DNA of 64,000 nucleotides from positions 611,905 through 675,904 of the forward strand of contig NZ_KQ948148.1 of assembly GCF_001513955.1 (NCBI RefSeq), given 5' to 3'. Origin of the DNA: Streptomyces pseudovenezuelae (lineage in GTDB: Bacteria > Actinomycetota > Actinomycetes > Streptomycetales > Streptomycetaceae). The position numbers were made by a program, and so were the translations under genes. Under the pieces are notes generated by a model, which saw nothing but the letters and a program-made list of their open reading frames with translations, did no database searches and was not told where the DNA came from. Below are positions 41,932-49,821 of the stretch, piece after piece (the first letter of the stretch is position 1; every line of letters starts with the position of its first letter).

Positions 41932-42437
41932 AAGCGGGAACAGCCGCTCTGGAGAAGGAAGCCTGGATCTCGGCCGTCCTGCTGGACTGGGGATCGTGCG
42001 GCCGGATCGTGTACGTCGACGACATACCGGTCGGCTTCGTGCTCTACGCCCCACCCGCGTATGTTCCTCGCTCGACGGCGTTTCCCACGAGCCCTGTCTC
42101 TCCGGACGCCGTCCAGTTGATGACCTCGTTCATCATGCCGGGCTATCAGGGCCAGGGGCTCGGCCGTGTGATGGTGCAGACGGTAGCCAAGGACCTGCTG
42201 AGGCGAGGCTTCAAGGCTATCGAGGCCTTCGGCGACGCCCGCTGGAAAGAGCCCGCCTGCCTGCTTCCCGCCGACCATCTCCTCGCCGTGGGCTTCAAGA
42301 CGGTCAGACCCCACCCCAGGTATCCCAGACTGAGGCTGGAGCTGCGCAGCACGCTCTCCTGGAAGGAAGACGTGGAGATGGCGCTGGACCGGCTTCTGGG
42401 AGCGGTACAGAAGGAACCGGCGTTGCGCCCTCTGTAA
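41820..42437 (+). CDS. GNAT family N-acetyltransferase
   Basis: 205-residue protein with the GNAT acetyl-CoA motif as GYQGQGLGRVMVQTVAKDLLRRGF (about 110-133; pattern Q-x-x-G-x-G/A) and a preceding beta strand SFIM. The N-terminus MGRRLVPLTLDNLPDLPQRCRSCVFWELDP with a CxxC-like pair is typical of the actinobacterial protein found next to parB. The substrate is unknown. ATG at 41820 with GAGGAA upstream. It converges on trxA, with a terminator and a parS between them. Confidence 0.87.
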   Translation: MGRRLVPLTLDNLPDLPQRCRSCVFWELDPVSGEAAVKAGTAALEKEAWISAVLLDWGSCGRIVYVDDIPVGFVLYAPPAYVPRSTAFPTSPVSPDAVQLMTSFIMPGYQGQGLGRVMVQTVAKDLLRRGFKAIEAFGDARWKEPACLLPADHLLAVGFKTVRPHPRYPRLRLELRSTLSWKEDVEMALDRLLGAVQKEPALRPL

Positions 42438-42440
42438 CGC

Positions 42441-42472
42441 GATGGGGCCGGTCCTTTCGGACCGGCCCCATC
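42441..42472. terminator. Bidirectional terminator abutting parS
   Basis: Perfect 14-bp stem (42441-42454 with 42459-42472) with a TTTC tetraloop, starting 3 bp after the GNAT stop. The parS at 42475 begins 2 bp after it. Confidence 0.9.
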
Positions 42473-42474
42473 GT

Positions 42475-42488
42475 GTTTCACGTGAAAC
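42475..42488. other. parS: parS site between GNAT gene and trxA
   Basis: Perfect GTTTCACGTGAAAC, one base from the trxA stop codon and two bases from the terminator stem. Confidence 0.95.
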
Positions 42489-42489
42489 A

Positions 42490-42822
42490 TCACTCGGCGA
42501 TGAAGTCCTCGAGGTCGCGGACGATCGCGGCCTTCGGCTTGGCGCCGACGATGGTCTTGGCGACCTCGCCACCCTGGTACACGTTCAGCGTCGGGATGGA
42601 CATGACGCCGTACTTGGCGGCCGTACCCGGGTTCTCGTCGATGTTCAGCTTGACGATCTCGATCTTGTCGCCGTACTCGGCGGCGATCGCCTCAAGGGAC
42701 GGCGCGATCTGACGGCACGGCCCGCACCAGGCGGCCCAGAAGTCCACCAGGACGGGCTTGTCGCTCTTCAGGACGTCCTGCTCGAAGGAATCGTCGGTCA
42801 CGTTCTTCAGGGTGCCGGCCAC
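42490..42822 (-). CDS. trxA: Thioredoxin A
   Basis: 110-residue thioredoxin with active site WCGPC (Cys33, Cys36) in FWAAWCGPCRQIAP, cis-Pro in SIPTLNVYQGG and the Asp buried in VLVDFW. It reduces disulfides in cytoplasmic proteins, including the anti-sigma factor RsrA in Streptomyces. GTG start at 42822 with AAGGAG. It lies 44 bp after trxB and is part of its transcript. Confidence 0.97.
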   Translation of the reverse strand: MAGTLKNVTDDSFEQDVLKSDKPVLVDFWAAWCGPCRQIAPSLEAIAAEYGDKIEIVKLNIDENPGTAAKYGVMSIPTLNVYQGGEVAKTIVGAKPKAAIVRDLEDFIAE

Positions 42823-42866
42823 GGCGGGCTCCTTAACTGGGTTGGTGCGGTGGGGCGGGATGGGGG

Positions 42867-43835
42867 TCAGACAGCGGTCTTCTCGGGCTCGGCCTTCTCC
42901 TCGTCCGCCAGGGCGGCGAGGAAACGCTCGGCGTCGAGAGCAGCGGAGCAGCCGGTGCCGGCCGCGGTGATCGCCTGGCGGTAGGTGTGGTCGACCACGT
43001 CACCGGCGCCGAAGACACCGGTCAGGTTGGTGCGGGTCGAAGGTGCTTCCACCTTCAGATAGCCCTCACCGTCCAGTTCGAGCTGACCCTTGAAGAGCTC
43101 GGTGCGCGGGTCGTGGCCGATCGCGATGAACAGCCCGGTGACCGCCAGGTCCGAGAGCTCGCCGGTCTTGAGGTTGCGCAGCTTCAGGCCCGAGAGCTTC
43201 GGGTCACCCTGGATCTCGGCGACCTCGCTGTCCCACACGAACTTGATCTTCGGGTCGGCGAAGGCACGCTCCTGCATCGCCTTGGAGGCGCGCAGAGTGT
43301 CACGGCGGTGGACGATCGTCACGGACTTGGCGAAGCGGGAGAGGAAGGTCGCCTCCTCCATCGCGGTGTCACCGCCGCCGATCACGGCGATGTCCTGGTC
43401 CTTGAAGAAGAAGCCGTCACACGTGGCGCACCACGAGACACCGCGTCCGGAGAGGGCGTCCTCGTTCGGCAGGCCGAGCTTGCGGTGCTGCGAACCGGTG
43501 GTGACGATCACGGCCTTCGCCCGGTGCACTGTGCCCGAGGTGTCGGTGACGGTCTTGATCTCGCCGGTCAGGTCGACGCTGACGATGTCGTCCGGGATGA
43601 GCTCGGCACCGAAGCGCTCCGCCTGGGCGCGCATGTTGTCCATGAGCTCGGGGCCCATGATGCCGTCCTGGAAGCCAGGGAAGTTCTCCACCTCGGTGGT
43701 GTTCATCAGCGCGCCACCGGCGGTGACGGCGCCCTCGAACACCAGCGGCTTCAGCGACGCGCGCGCGGTGTAGAGCGCCGCCGTGTAGCCGGCGGGCCCG
43801 GAGCCGATGATGATCACGTTACGGACGTCGCTCAC
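42867..43835 (-). CDS. trxB: Thioredoxin reductase
   Basis: 322-residue NADPH-dependent flavoprotein. FAD-binding GSGPAGYTAALYTAR near the N-terminus, redox pair in WCATCDG (about 135-138), NADPH motif GGGDTAMEEA and the FAD C-terminal motif GVFGAGDVVD. GTG start at 43835 with GAGGAACC. It reduces TrxA. A perfect SigR-type promoter lies 71 bp upstream. Confidence 0.97.
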   Translation of the reverse strand: MSDVRNVIIIGSGPAGYTAALYTARASLKPLVFEGAVTAGGALMNTTEVENFPGFQDGIMGPELMDNMRAQAERFGAELIPDDIVSVDLTGEIKTVTDTSGTVHRAKAVIVTTGSQHRKLGLPNEDALSGRGVSWCATCDGFFFKDQDIAVIGGGDTAMEEATFLSRFAKSVTIVHRRDTLRASKAMQERAFADPKIKFVWDSEVAEIQGDPKLSGLKLRNLKTGELSDLAVTGLFIAIGHDPRTELFKGQLELDGEGYLKVEAPSTRTNLTGVFGAGDVVDHTYRQAITAAGTGCSAALDAERFLAALADEEKAEPEKTAV

Positions 43836-43905
43836 GGCTAGGTTCCTCGTCTCTGGACTGCGTCGTCGGACCGGTGGAGCCCCTCGCAGAACTCTCACCC
43901 CACCC

Positions 43906-43931
43906 AACGGATCCTAAGGGGCGCGCATTCC
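43906..43931 (-). promoter_or_regulatory. SigR-type promoter of trxBA
   Basis: On the − strand GGAAT (43931-43927), an 18-bp spacer and GTT (43908-43906): the exact consensus of the thiol-stress sigma factor SigR of Streptomyces, for which trxBA is the model target. Confidence 0.85.
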
Positions 43932-44003
43932 CGGTGTGTCCGGGCACACGGAGAGGCCACACCGTACGCATTGCCGCGCAGGACGGAGATGAAGCGTGAC
44001 CGC

Positions 44004-44900
44004 TCAGGAGTGCGCGTAGGACCGCTTCAGCAGAACCTTCGCGGTGCCCGTCGGCGCGTTCTTCACGCACGAGGCATCCACGATGTAGGCGGTGATCCGG
44101 GTGCTGTCGGAGGGATCACGCAGCACGACCAGGACCGCGTCCATGCCTTTGTAGACGCCGTTCTTGGTGGCGAGCGGCGGGGCACTTGAGTGGATGCCGT
44201 TCTGGATGCATGGCGGAACCTCGGGCGTCACCAGGATGCGGGGATCCTCGGAGCCCGGGATGCTCGCCGCGCCCATGCTGGTGTGCGGAGCCTCAGACCC
44301 GCCGCTCGCACTCTTCTTATGGGTGAGCAAGTTAGAGACCTGCTCCTCCAGTCCGCTCGCGGAGAAGGTGTCGACGGAGGCGCTCGCCTGTCCGCGTGCC
44401 GAGTCGGTCGGCTTGCCGTCGTCCAGCGCCGAGAGCAGGACGGAGCCGAATCCCAGTGCGGCGACGGTGATGACGGCTCCGAGGACGGCGACCTTGCGGC
44501 GTCCGTTCCTGCTGCGGTCCTTGCGACCGGGGCCGGTGCTGGAGGTCCGGGCGTGCCCCGCCGGACGGTCGGCAGTCGGCGATGTTTCACGTGAAACATG
44601 CCCGCTCTCGATCGGCGCCGGTGCGTTCACGGCCTCAGGAGCAGTTGCCTGGAGGAGGGCCTCCGCGGCGAGAGCGGCGTCGATCCTGCCGGCGACGTCG
44701 GCGGGCATACGAGGCGGACCCGGTAGCGTGCCGAGCAGGCCACGGATCTCCGCCAGCGACGCGTGAACGTCCGCGCAGAGTTCGCACTCGTCCAGATGCC
44801 TTCGTACGTCCGCAGTCCGGGAGGGGGACAGGACGCCTTCGGTGAGGTCGGAGATCTCCGCGACATCCGGGTGCCCGGCTGTGTCTGTCGTGGAAGTCAC
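44004..44900 (-). CDS. Zinc-finger-type anti-sigma factor, membrane-bound
   Basis: 298-residue protein. The N-terminal anti-sigma domain has HxxxCxxC (His35, Cys39, Cys42) in RRHLDECELCADVH. One membrane helix (about 141-160, VAVLGAVITVAALGFGSVLL) and an outer domain of about 130 residues with two Cys follow. GTG start at 44900 overlaps the stop of the sigma factor gene (GTGA), the classic layout for a sigma/anti-sigma pair; it likely holds that sigma factor at the membrane. A parS in the coding region is read as HVSRET. Confidence 0.9.
   Translation of the reverse strand: MTSTTDTAGHPDVAEISDLTEGVLSPSRTADVRRHLDECELCADVHASLAEIRGLLGTLPGPPRMPADVAGRIDAALAAEALLQATAPEAVNAPAPIESGHVSRETSPTADRPAGHARTSSTGPGRKDRSRNGRRKVAVLGAVITVAALGFGSVLLSALDDGKPTDSARGQASASVDTFSASGLEEQVSNLLTHKKSASGGSEAPHTSMGAASIPGSEDPRILVTPEVPPCIQNGIHSSAPPLATKNGVYKGMDAVLVVLRDPSDSTRITAYIVDASCVKNAPTGTAKVLLKRSYAHS
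44584..44597. other. parS: parS site inside anti-sigma gene
   Basis: Perfect GTTTCACGTGAAAC in the linker-coding part of the anti-sigma gene. Confidence 0.95.
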
Positions 44901-45622
44901 GCTCGCCCACCTCCGCCCTTCACTGCAGCTGAATCGCTTGATCCCGAATCCGGCGGGGCCTGTGACGGAGGTCCCGCTGCGGGTGGGACGGATGTCCCCT
45001 GAGTCCGGTTCCGTCCAATGCCCCCTTCTCTGTCGTCTCCGGCGTTTTCCGGCCGCAGATGGGTGAGAAGGGGGAGCAGTCTGGCTCTTCCCCGGGCGCA
45101 GCGGCTCTTCACCGTGCCGGTCGGCACGTCGAGCATGCGGGCGGCTTCGGCGACGGGATAGCCCTGCATGTCCACGAGGACGAGGGCGGCGCGCTGGTCG
45201 TGCGGGAGCGTGCCGAGGGCCTCCAGGAGCTGGCGGTGGAGGTCGTTGCGCTCCGCGGGCGCCGAGGCGGACTCGTGCGGCTCCAGGAGCTGTTCCAGGC
45301 GTTCGGTGTCGTCCACGGGCGACGTCTTGCGGGAGGCTGCCTTTCTGGCCCGGTCCAGGCAGGCGTTCACCGTGATCCGGTGCAGCCAGGTCGTGACCGC
45401 CGACTGGCCCCTGAAGGTGTGGGCGGCCCGGTAGGCGGACACCAGGGCGTCCTGGACGGCGTCAGCGGCTTCCTCGCGGTCCCCGAGCGTGCGGAGGGCT
45501 ACGGCCCAGAGCCGGTCCCGGTGCCGCCGCACGAGCTCACCGAAGGCGTCCGGGTCGCCCTCCACATGACGGGCCAGGAGGTCCTGATCGCTGGTGTCGC
45601 CGTACGCGGTGTCATCTGCCAT
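44897..45622 (-). CDS. sigM: ECF RNA polymerase sigma factor SigM
   Basis: 241-residue ECF sigma factor. Region 2: HVEGDPDAFGELVRRHRDRLWAVALRTLGDREEAADAVQDAL, then the promoter-melting segment FRGQSAVTTWLHRITVNACLD. Region 4: LPHDQRAALVLVDMQGYPVAEAARMLDVPTGTVKSRCARGRARL. The C-terminal 45 residues are a disordered Gly/Pro/Ser tail. ATG at 45622 with GGAGGTCCG. The trxA-trxB-antisigma-sigM-murJ order equals that around SigM in mycobacteria. Confidence 0.93.
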   Translation of the reverse strand: MADDTAYGDTSDQDLLARHVEGDPDAFGELVRRHRDRLWAVALRTLGDREEAADAVQDALVSAYRAAHTFRGQSAVTTWLHRITVNACLDRARKAASRKTSPVDDTERLEQLLEPHESASAPAERNDLHRQLLEALGTLPHDQRAALVLVDMQGYPVAEAARMLDVPTGTVKSRCARGRARLLPLLTHLRPENAGDDREGGIGRNRTQGTSVPPAAGPPSQAPPDSGSSDSAAVKGGGGRA

Positions 45623-45653
45623 CGGACCTCCTCCCCTTGTCAGCGGTGGGTTC

Positions 45654-47369
45654 TCAGCCGGTGAACTTCACGTTGGTGATCGCCTGCTTGTAGCCGGCAT
45701 AGCTGTAGTTCGCGGAGTCGGCCCCGGAGTAGGGCAGCGCCGTGAGCCACACCAGGACGTACCGCGACTTCACCGGCTTGCCGGCCTTCACCGTGGCCGT
45801 GGTGGTGTTCGTGGTCGCCGAACCGATCTTCTTCAGTGAGTCCAGCGAGGACGGCGTGAGAGAGTCGGCCGCGTACAGCTCGGCCGTGGTGTGGTTGCCG
45901 CCGTACCGGAGGGACAGCGTCGCGGCCGACACCTCCTGGGCGGAACCGAGGTCATAGACGATCCCGACGCCGGGCTTGATCACTATCTTCGGACCGTCCT
46001 TGTAGCTGCTGGTCCGCCAACCCGTCGTCATGCTGCTGTCGTACGTCAGCTTCACATCACCCGGGTGCTGAGCGTCGCCCTCGGCCACGTACTCCGCGGC
46101 GTCCTCGATGCTGAGCGTCTTCGTCGGCTTCGGCGCGGTGCTGTTCTTGTCGCCGTCGTCGTTCGTCTGGTCCTGGTTCTCATCCGACTTGCCGCCGCGG
46201 TCCATCAGCGCGTCCGCGAGCTGCCAACTGCCGAGGCCCAGCGCGGCGATGAGGAGGGCGGAGACCGCCCACTTCAGGGCCCGGCCCGTGCGGCTCTGCA
46301 GCGGAGGTGGCGGGGGCGGTACGGGCTGCGTGACACCGGGGTGGGGTGCCGGGCGGCCGTAGGTGCCCTGCTGGTACGTCGTGCGCTGGTAGTCGGGCGG
46401 GGCCGTGAACGCCGGCTCCGGCGGGCGGATGCGGGGCATCTCACCGATCGCCTTGACCAGTTCCTCGGGCGTGGTGCACGCGGACTCGTGGCGAGAGGCG
46501 GTCGCACCGTCGTTGGCGAGCGCGCGCATGGCCAGCTCGGACAGCCCACGGTGGACACCCGCCCGCACCTGGTCGGGTGCGATGAGACCGACGTCCTTGG
46601 GCAGCCCGGCCAGACCGTAGGCGTCGCTCTCGTACGGCCACCGCTGGGTGAGCGCCGCGTACAGGAGCGCACCGATCGCCTCGGTGTCCGTGCGCTGCGG
46701 AGACTCCGAACTGACGCCTCGCAGAGCGGCGTTCACGGCGAGGCCGCGGATGCGCCACTGCCCGCTCGACGTGCGCAGGACCGCGTTCGGGTTCAGCCGC
46801 AGATGCGCGAGCCCCTCGCGGTGGGCCGCGGCCATGGCGGACGCCACCTGACTGACCATCTGGTAGGCGTCGTACACCTCCAGCGGGCCGGGAGCGAGGA
46901 GGGCGGTCAGCTCGGTGGCGTCGGGCAGCCACTCGTGGACGACGTAGACGAGGTCGTTCTCCTCGACGGCGTCCAGGACCTGGACGAAGCGCGGGTCGCC
47001 CAGCAGCGCGGAGGAGCGGGCCGCGGCCAGGACGGAGCGCGCCCGCGCATGGTCCGCGGGCAGGATGTGCACGCCGACGGCCCGACGGAGTTTCTCGTCG
47101 ACGGCACGCCAACTGCTGAACCCGTCCAGACGGGTGACGCACTCCTCGAGACGGTAGCGTCTGGCGAGTTTGTGGCCGCTGTGCAACTCCGGCGGTGACG
47201 CCTTGCCAGGACTTTCCGTCCCGCCACTCCCCTGTGCCTCGACGTCTTCCGTGTCCCGCTCCCGGTTCTTGGCCACGCCGTCGGCCGTGGACTGGTCCGC
47301 CTTGGCGGTCAGCGGCTTGTCACCGCTGTTGTCTGCCACGTCGACGGCAGCCGTGCTCCGTTCCGCCAC
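45654..47369 (-). CDS. Membrane pseudokinase with outer beta-sandwich domain
   Basis: 571-residue protein. A disordered 65-residue start leads to a kinase-like domain (about 68-320) that lacks the catalytic residues: the HRD loop is HLRLNPNAVL and no DFG is found. A Pro-rich linker, one membrane helix (about 365-385) and an outer C-terminal domain of about 150 residues follow, beta-rich and like galactose-binding/F5-8-type modules. In mycobacteria the same domains are fused to MurJ (MviN) and the phosphorylated pseudokinase recruits FhaA. Here it is a separate protein encoded next to MurJ. I take GTG 47369 with AGGGAACG; ATG 47390 has no ribosome site. Confidence 0.87.
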   Translation of the reverse strand: MAERSTAAVDVADNSGDKPLTAKADQSTADGVAKNRERDTEDVEAQGSGGTESPGKASPPELHSGHKLARRYRLEECVTRLDGFSSWRAVDEKLRRAVGVHILPADHARARSVLAAARSSALLGDPRFVQVLDAVEENDLVYVVHEWLPDATELTALLAPGPLEVYDAYQMVSQVASAMAAAHREGLAHLRLNPNAVLRTSSGQWRIRGLAVNAALRGVSSESPQRTDTEAIGALLYAALTQRWPYESDAYGLAGLPKDVGLIAPDQVRAGVHRGLSELAMRALANDGATASRHESACTTPEELVKAIGEMPRIRPPEPAFTAPPDYQRTTYQQGTYGRPAPHPGVTQPVPPPPPPLQSRTGRALKWAVSALLIAALGLGSWQLADALMDRGGKSDENQDQTNDDGDKNSTAPKPTKTLSIEDAAEYVAEGDAQHPGDVKLTYDSSMTTGWRTSSYKDGPKIVIKPGVGIVYDLGSAQEVSAATLSLRYGGNHTTAELYAADSLTPSSLDSLKKIGSATTNTTTATVKAGKPVKSRYVLVWLTALPYSGADSANYSYAGYKQAITNVKFTG

Positions 47370-47488
47370 CGTCGTTCCCTGCCTCCCCATTCATTGCGCG
47401 CCGTGCGACGCAGAATCCAATTGTGCCCACAGTCCGACGCTATGCACGACACACAGTGGCGGACGATGGTTGTGCGCGTACCCCTGCC

Positions 47489-49777
47489 TCAGCGCCCCAG
47501 ACGCCCTCGGACCATGCCGACCAGCGAGTTAAGTTCCTCGATCCGCATCTTGCGTGCGGCGATGAAGAAGATCCCGAGCAGAACCGCTCCGCCCGCGATC
47601 AGAGCGGCGAGCGAACCGAGGACTCCCTGACCGAGCGACTGACCGATGCTGTAACAGGCCGCCCCGCTGAGCAACGCCGCCGGGACGGAGGCGATGCAGA
47701 GCCGGGCGTAGGTCCGCAGGACGCGGTTGCCGTCCAGGTCGCCGCCGAGGCGCTTGCGCAGCCGGTTCCAGGCCACGCCGACACCGATGGCGTAGGCGAG
47801 ACCGTAGGAGGCGGCCATGCCCGCCACAGCCCAGCGCGGCGGCAGCACCACGTAACACAGGGCCGAGGCGCCCGCGTTGACCGCCGCCACGATGACCGTG
47901 TTGTAGAAGGGGGTGCGGGTGTCCTCGTAGGCGTAGAAGGCGCGCAGGACGACGTACTGCACGGAGTAGGGGATCAGGCCGAGGGCGAAGGCCATCAGCA
48001 TGAAGCCCATGTTCGTGGCCTCGCTGGTACCGGACGAGCCGAAGATCAGCGTGCACATCGGGATGCCGAGGGCGAGGAAGCCGAAGGCGATGGGCACGAT
48101 CGCGACGGCCGTGGTGCGCAGGCCCTGGGAGATGTCGTCACGGACGGCGCCGCCGTCGCCCTCGGCCGCCGAGCGGGCCAGACGCGGCAGCAGAGCCGCC
48201 ATCAGGGAGACGGTGATGATGGCCTGCGGGAGGCCCCAGATCAGCTGGGCGTTGGCGTAGGCGGCGAAGCCGGTGCCGTCGACGGGAGAGGCCTTGCCGG
48301 ACGCGGTGGACAACTGGGTGACGACGAGCGCGCCGGCCTGGTTGGCGAGGACGAACAGGACGGTCCACTTGGCGAGCGTGACGGCCTTGCCGAGGCCGTG
48401 GCCGCGCCAGTCGAAGCGCAGCCGCATCCGGAAGCCGGTCTCGCGCAGGTACGGGATCATGGCGAGCGCCTGGACCACGAGACCGAGCAGGACGCCGATG
48501 CCGAGGAGGCGCTGTCCCTCCGGCGGGATGTTCGAGACCTTCATCCCGGAGTCGGCCGCGGTGCCGTAGACCCACATGAACGTGCCGAGCGTCACGATGA
48601 TGACGATGTTGTTCAGGACCGGGGTCCACATCATCGCGCCGAACTTCCCGCGCGCGTTCAGGATCTGCCCCATCACCACGTGGATGCCCATGAAGAAGAT
48701 GGAGGGCAGGAAGTAGCGGACGAAGGTGATGCCCACCTCGTTGGCCGCCGGGTCGCTGGCCACCGAGTCGGACAGCAGACGGATCAGGAACGGGGCGCCG
48801 AGCACCGCGATCCCGGTGAGTACGCCGAGCGCCACCATCACGAGGGTCAGCAGCCGGTTGGCGTACGCCTCGCCGCCGTCCTCGTCCTCCTTCATGGCGC
48901 GCACGAGCTGCGGTACGAACACGGAGTTGAGGCCGCCGCCGACGGTCAGGATGTAGATCATCGTCGGGAGCTGGTAGGCGACCTGGAAGGTGTCACCGAG
49001 CAGACCGACACCCAACGCCGACACGATCAGGGCCGAACGGATGAAGCCGGTCAGGCGCGAAACCATCGTGCCGGCCGCCATCACGGCGCTCGACTTGAGC
49101 AAACCTGTGGCCTTCCCGCCCTTTTTCGCGGGGGCTGCGGGGGCTGCGGGGGCTGCGGGAGCTGTGGACGCCGCCGCAGCCGTCGCCGTCGCCGTACCGA
49201 GATTCATGGTCTCGTCGGCCGAGGGCGCAGCCGCCGCGGGAGCCTGGAACTGCGGTGTCTGCGGCGGGCCGCCCGGACCCGGTACCGACGGGGGATCCGT
49301 CGGCCGGCCGCCGCGCTGCTGCTGATCGCGGAACAGGTGAGCGAAGGCATCCGGCTCGTGGCGTTCCTCGCCGGAGTGGCTCACCAGATCATCGACGCCC
49401 ACGAACTGGGTGGTGCGAGGGTCGTCGCCGTACGGCAGGTACTGCGTCGGGCCCTCCGGCTCGGGGGCCGGGGTCTGTGCCCACACATGCGGGTCCGGGG
49501 CGTAAGGGGACTGGGGCGGCTGGGAGTACAGCGGCTGCTGCGGCTGATGGGTCCCAGGGGGCGGCGGGGGATGCGCGGCACGGTCGTAGAGAGCCTCCGC
49601 GACCGGGTCCTGGGCATGGAGGTCCTGCGCCCGGTAGGGGTCCTGGTCGTAGGCGTCCTGGAGGTACATGTCCGCGGGAGCCTGTGGCGGCACCTGGCCA
49701 TGCTCGGGCGGCGGCCCCTCGGGGCGACCCGAGTTGTCCGCGCCCTGACCGCGATCACCGTCGTACGGCGCGTTCAT
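47489..49777 (-). CDS. murJ: Lipid II flippase MurJ (MviN)
   Basis: 762-residue MOP-superfamily flippase that moves lipid II to the outer leaflet. The first 220 residues are a cytoplasmic Pro/Gln/Ala-rich extension ending in Ala-Pro repeats. About 14 transmembrane helices start at TGLLKSSAVMAAGTMVSRLTGFIRSALIV, the MurJ N-terminal signature. LPTMIYILTVGGGLNSVFVPQLVRAM and ILNARGKFGAMMWTPVLNNI are further conserved segments. ATG at 49777 with AGGTGGGGT. Upstream of the pseudokinase gene and probably in one transcript with DUF6049. Confidence 0.95.
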   Translation of the reverse strand: MNAPYDGDRGQGADNSGRPEGPPPEHGQVPPQAPADMYLQDAYDQDPYRAQDLHAQDPVAEALYDRAAHPPPPPGTHQPQQPLYSQPPQSPYAPDPHVWAQTPAPEPEGPTQYLPYGDDPRTTQFVGVDDLVSHSGEERHEPDAFAHLFRDQQQRGGRPTDPPSVPGPGGPPQTPQFQAPAAAAPSADETMNLGTATATAAAASTAPAAPAAPAAPAKKGGKATGLLKSSAVMAAGTMVSRLTGFIRSALIVSALGVGLLGDTFQVAYQLPTMIYILTVGGGLNSVFVPQLVRAMKEDEDGGEAYANRLLTLVMVALGVLTGIAVLGAPFLIRLLSDSVASDPAANEVGITFVRYFLPSIFFMGIHVVMGQILNARGKFGAMMWTPVLNNIVIIVTLGTFMWVYGTAADSGMKVSNIPPEGQRLLGIGVLLGLVVQALAMIPYLRETGFRMRLRFDWRGHGLGKAVTLAKWTVLFVLANQAGALVVTQLSTASGKASPVDGTGFAAYANAQLIWGLPQAIITVSLMAALLPRLARSAAEGDGGAVRDDISQGLRTTAVAIVPIAFGFLALGIPMCTLIFGSSGTSEATNMGFMLMAFALGLIPYSVQYVVLRAFYAYEDTRTPFYNTVIVAAVNAGASALCYVVLPPRWAVAGMAASYGLAYAIGVGVAWNRLRKRLGGDLDGNRVLRTYARLCIASVPAALLSGAACYSIGQSLGQGVLGSLAALIAGGAVLLGIFFIAARKMRIEELNSLVGMVRGRLGR

Positions 49778-49821
49778 GGTTACCCCACCTCATCGTCCCG
49801 GGCCCACCGGCCACGACATCC

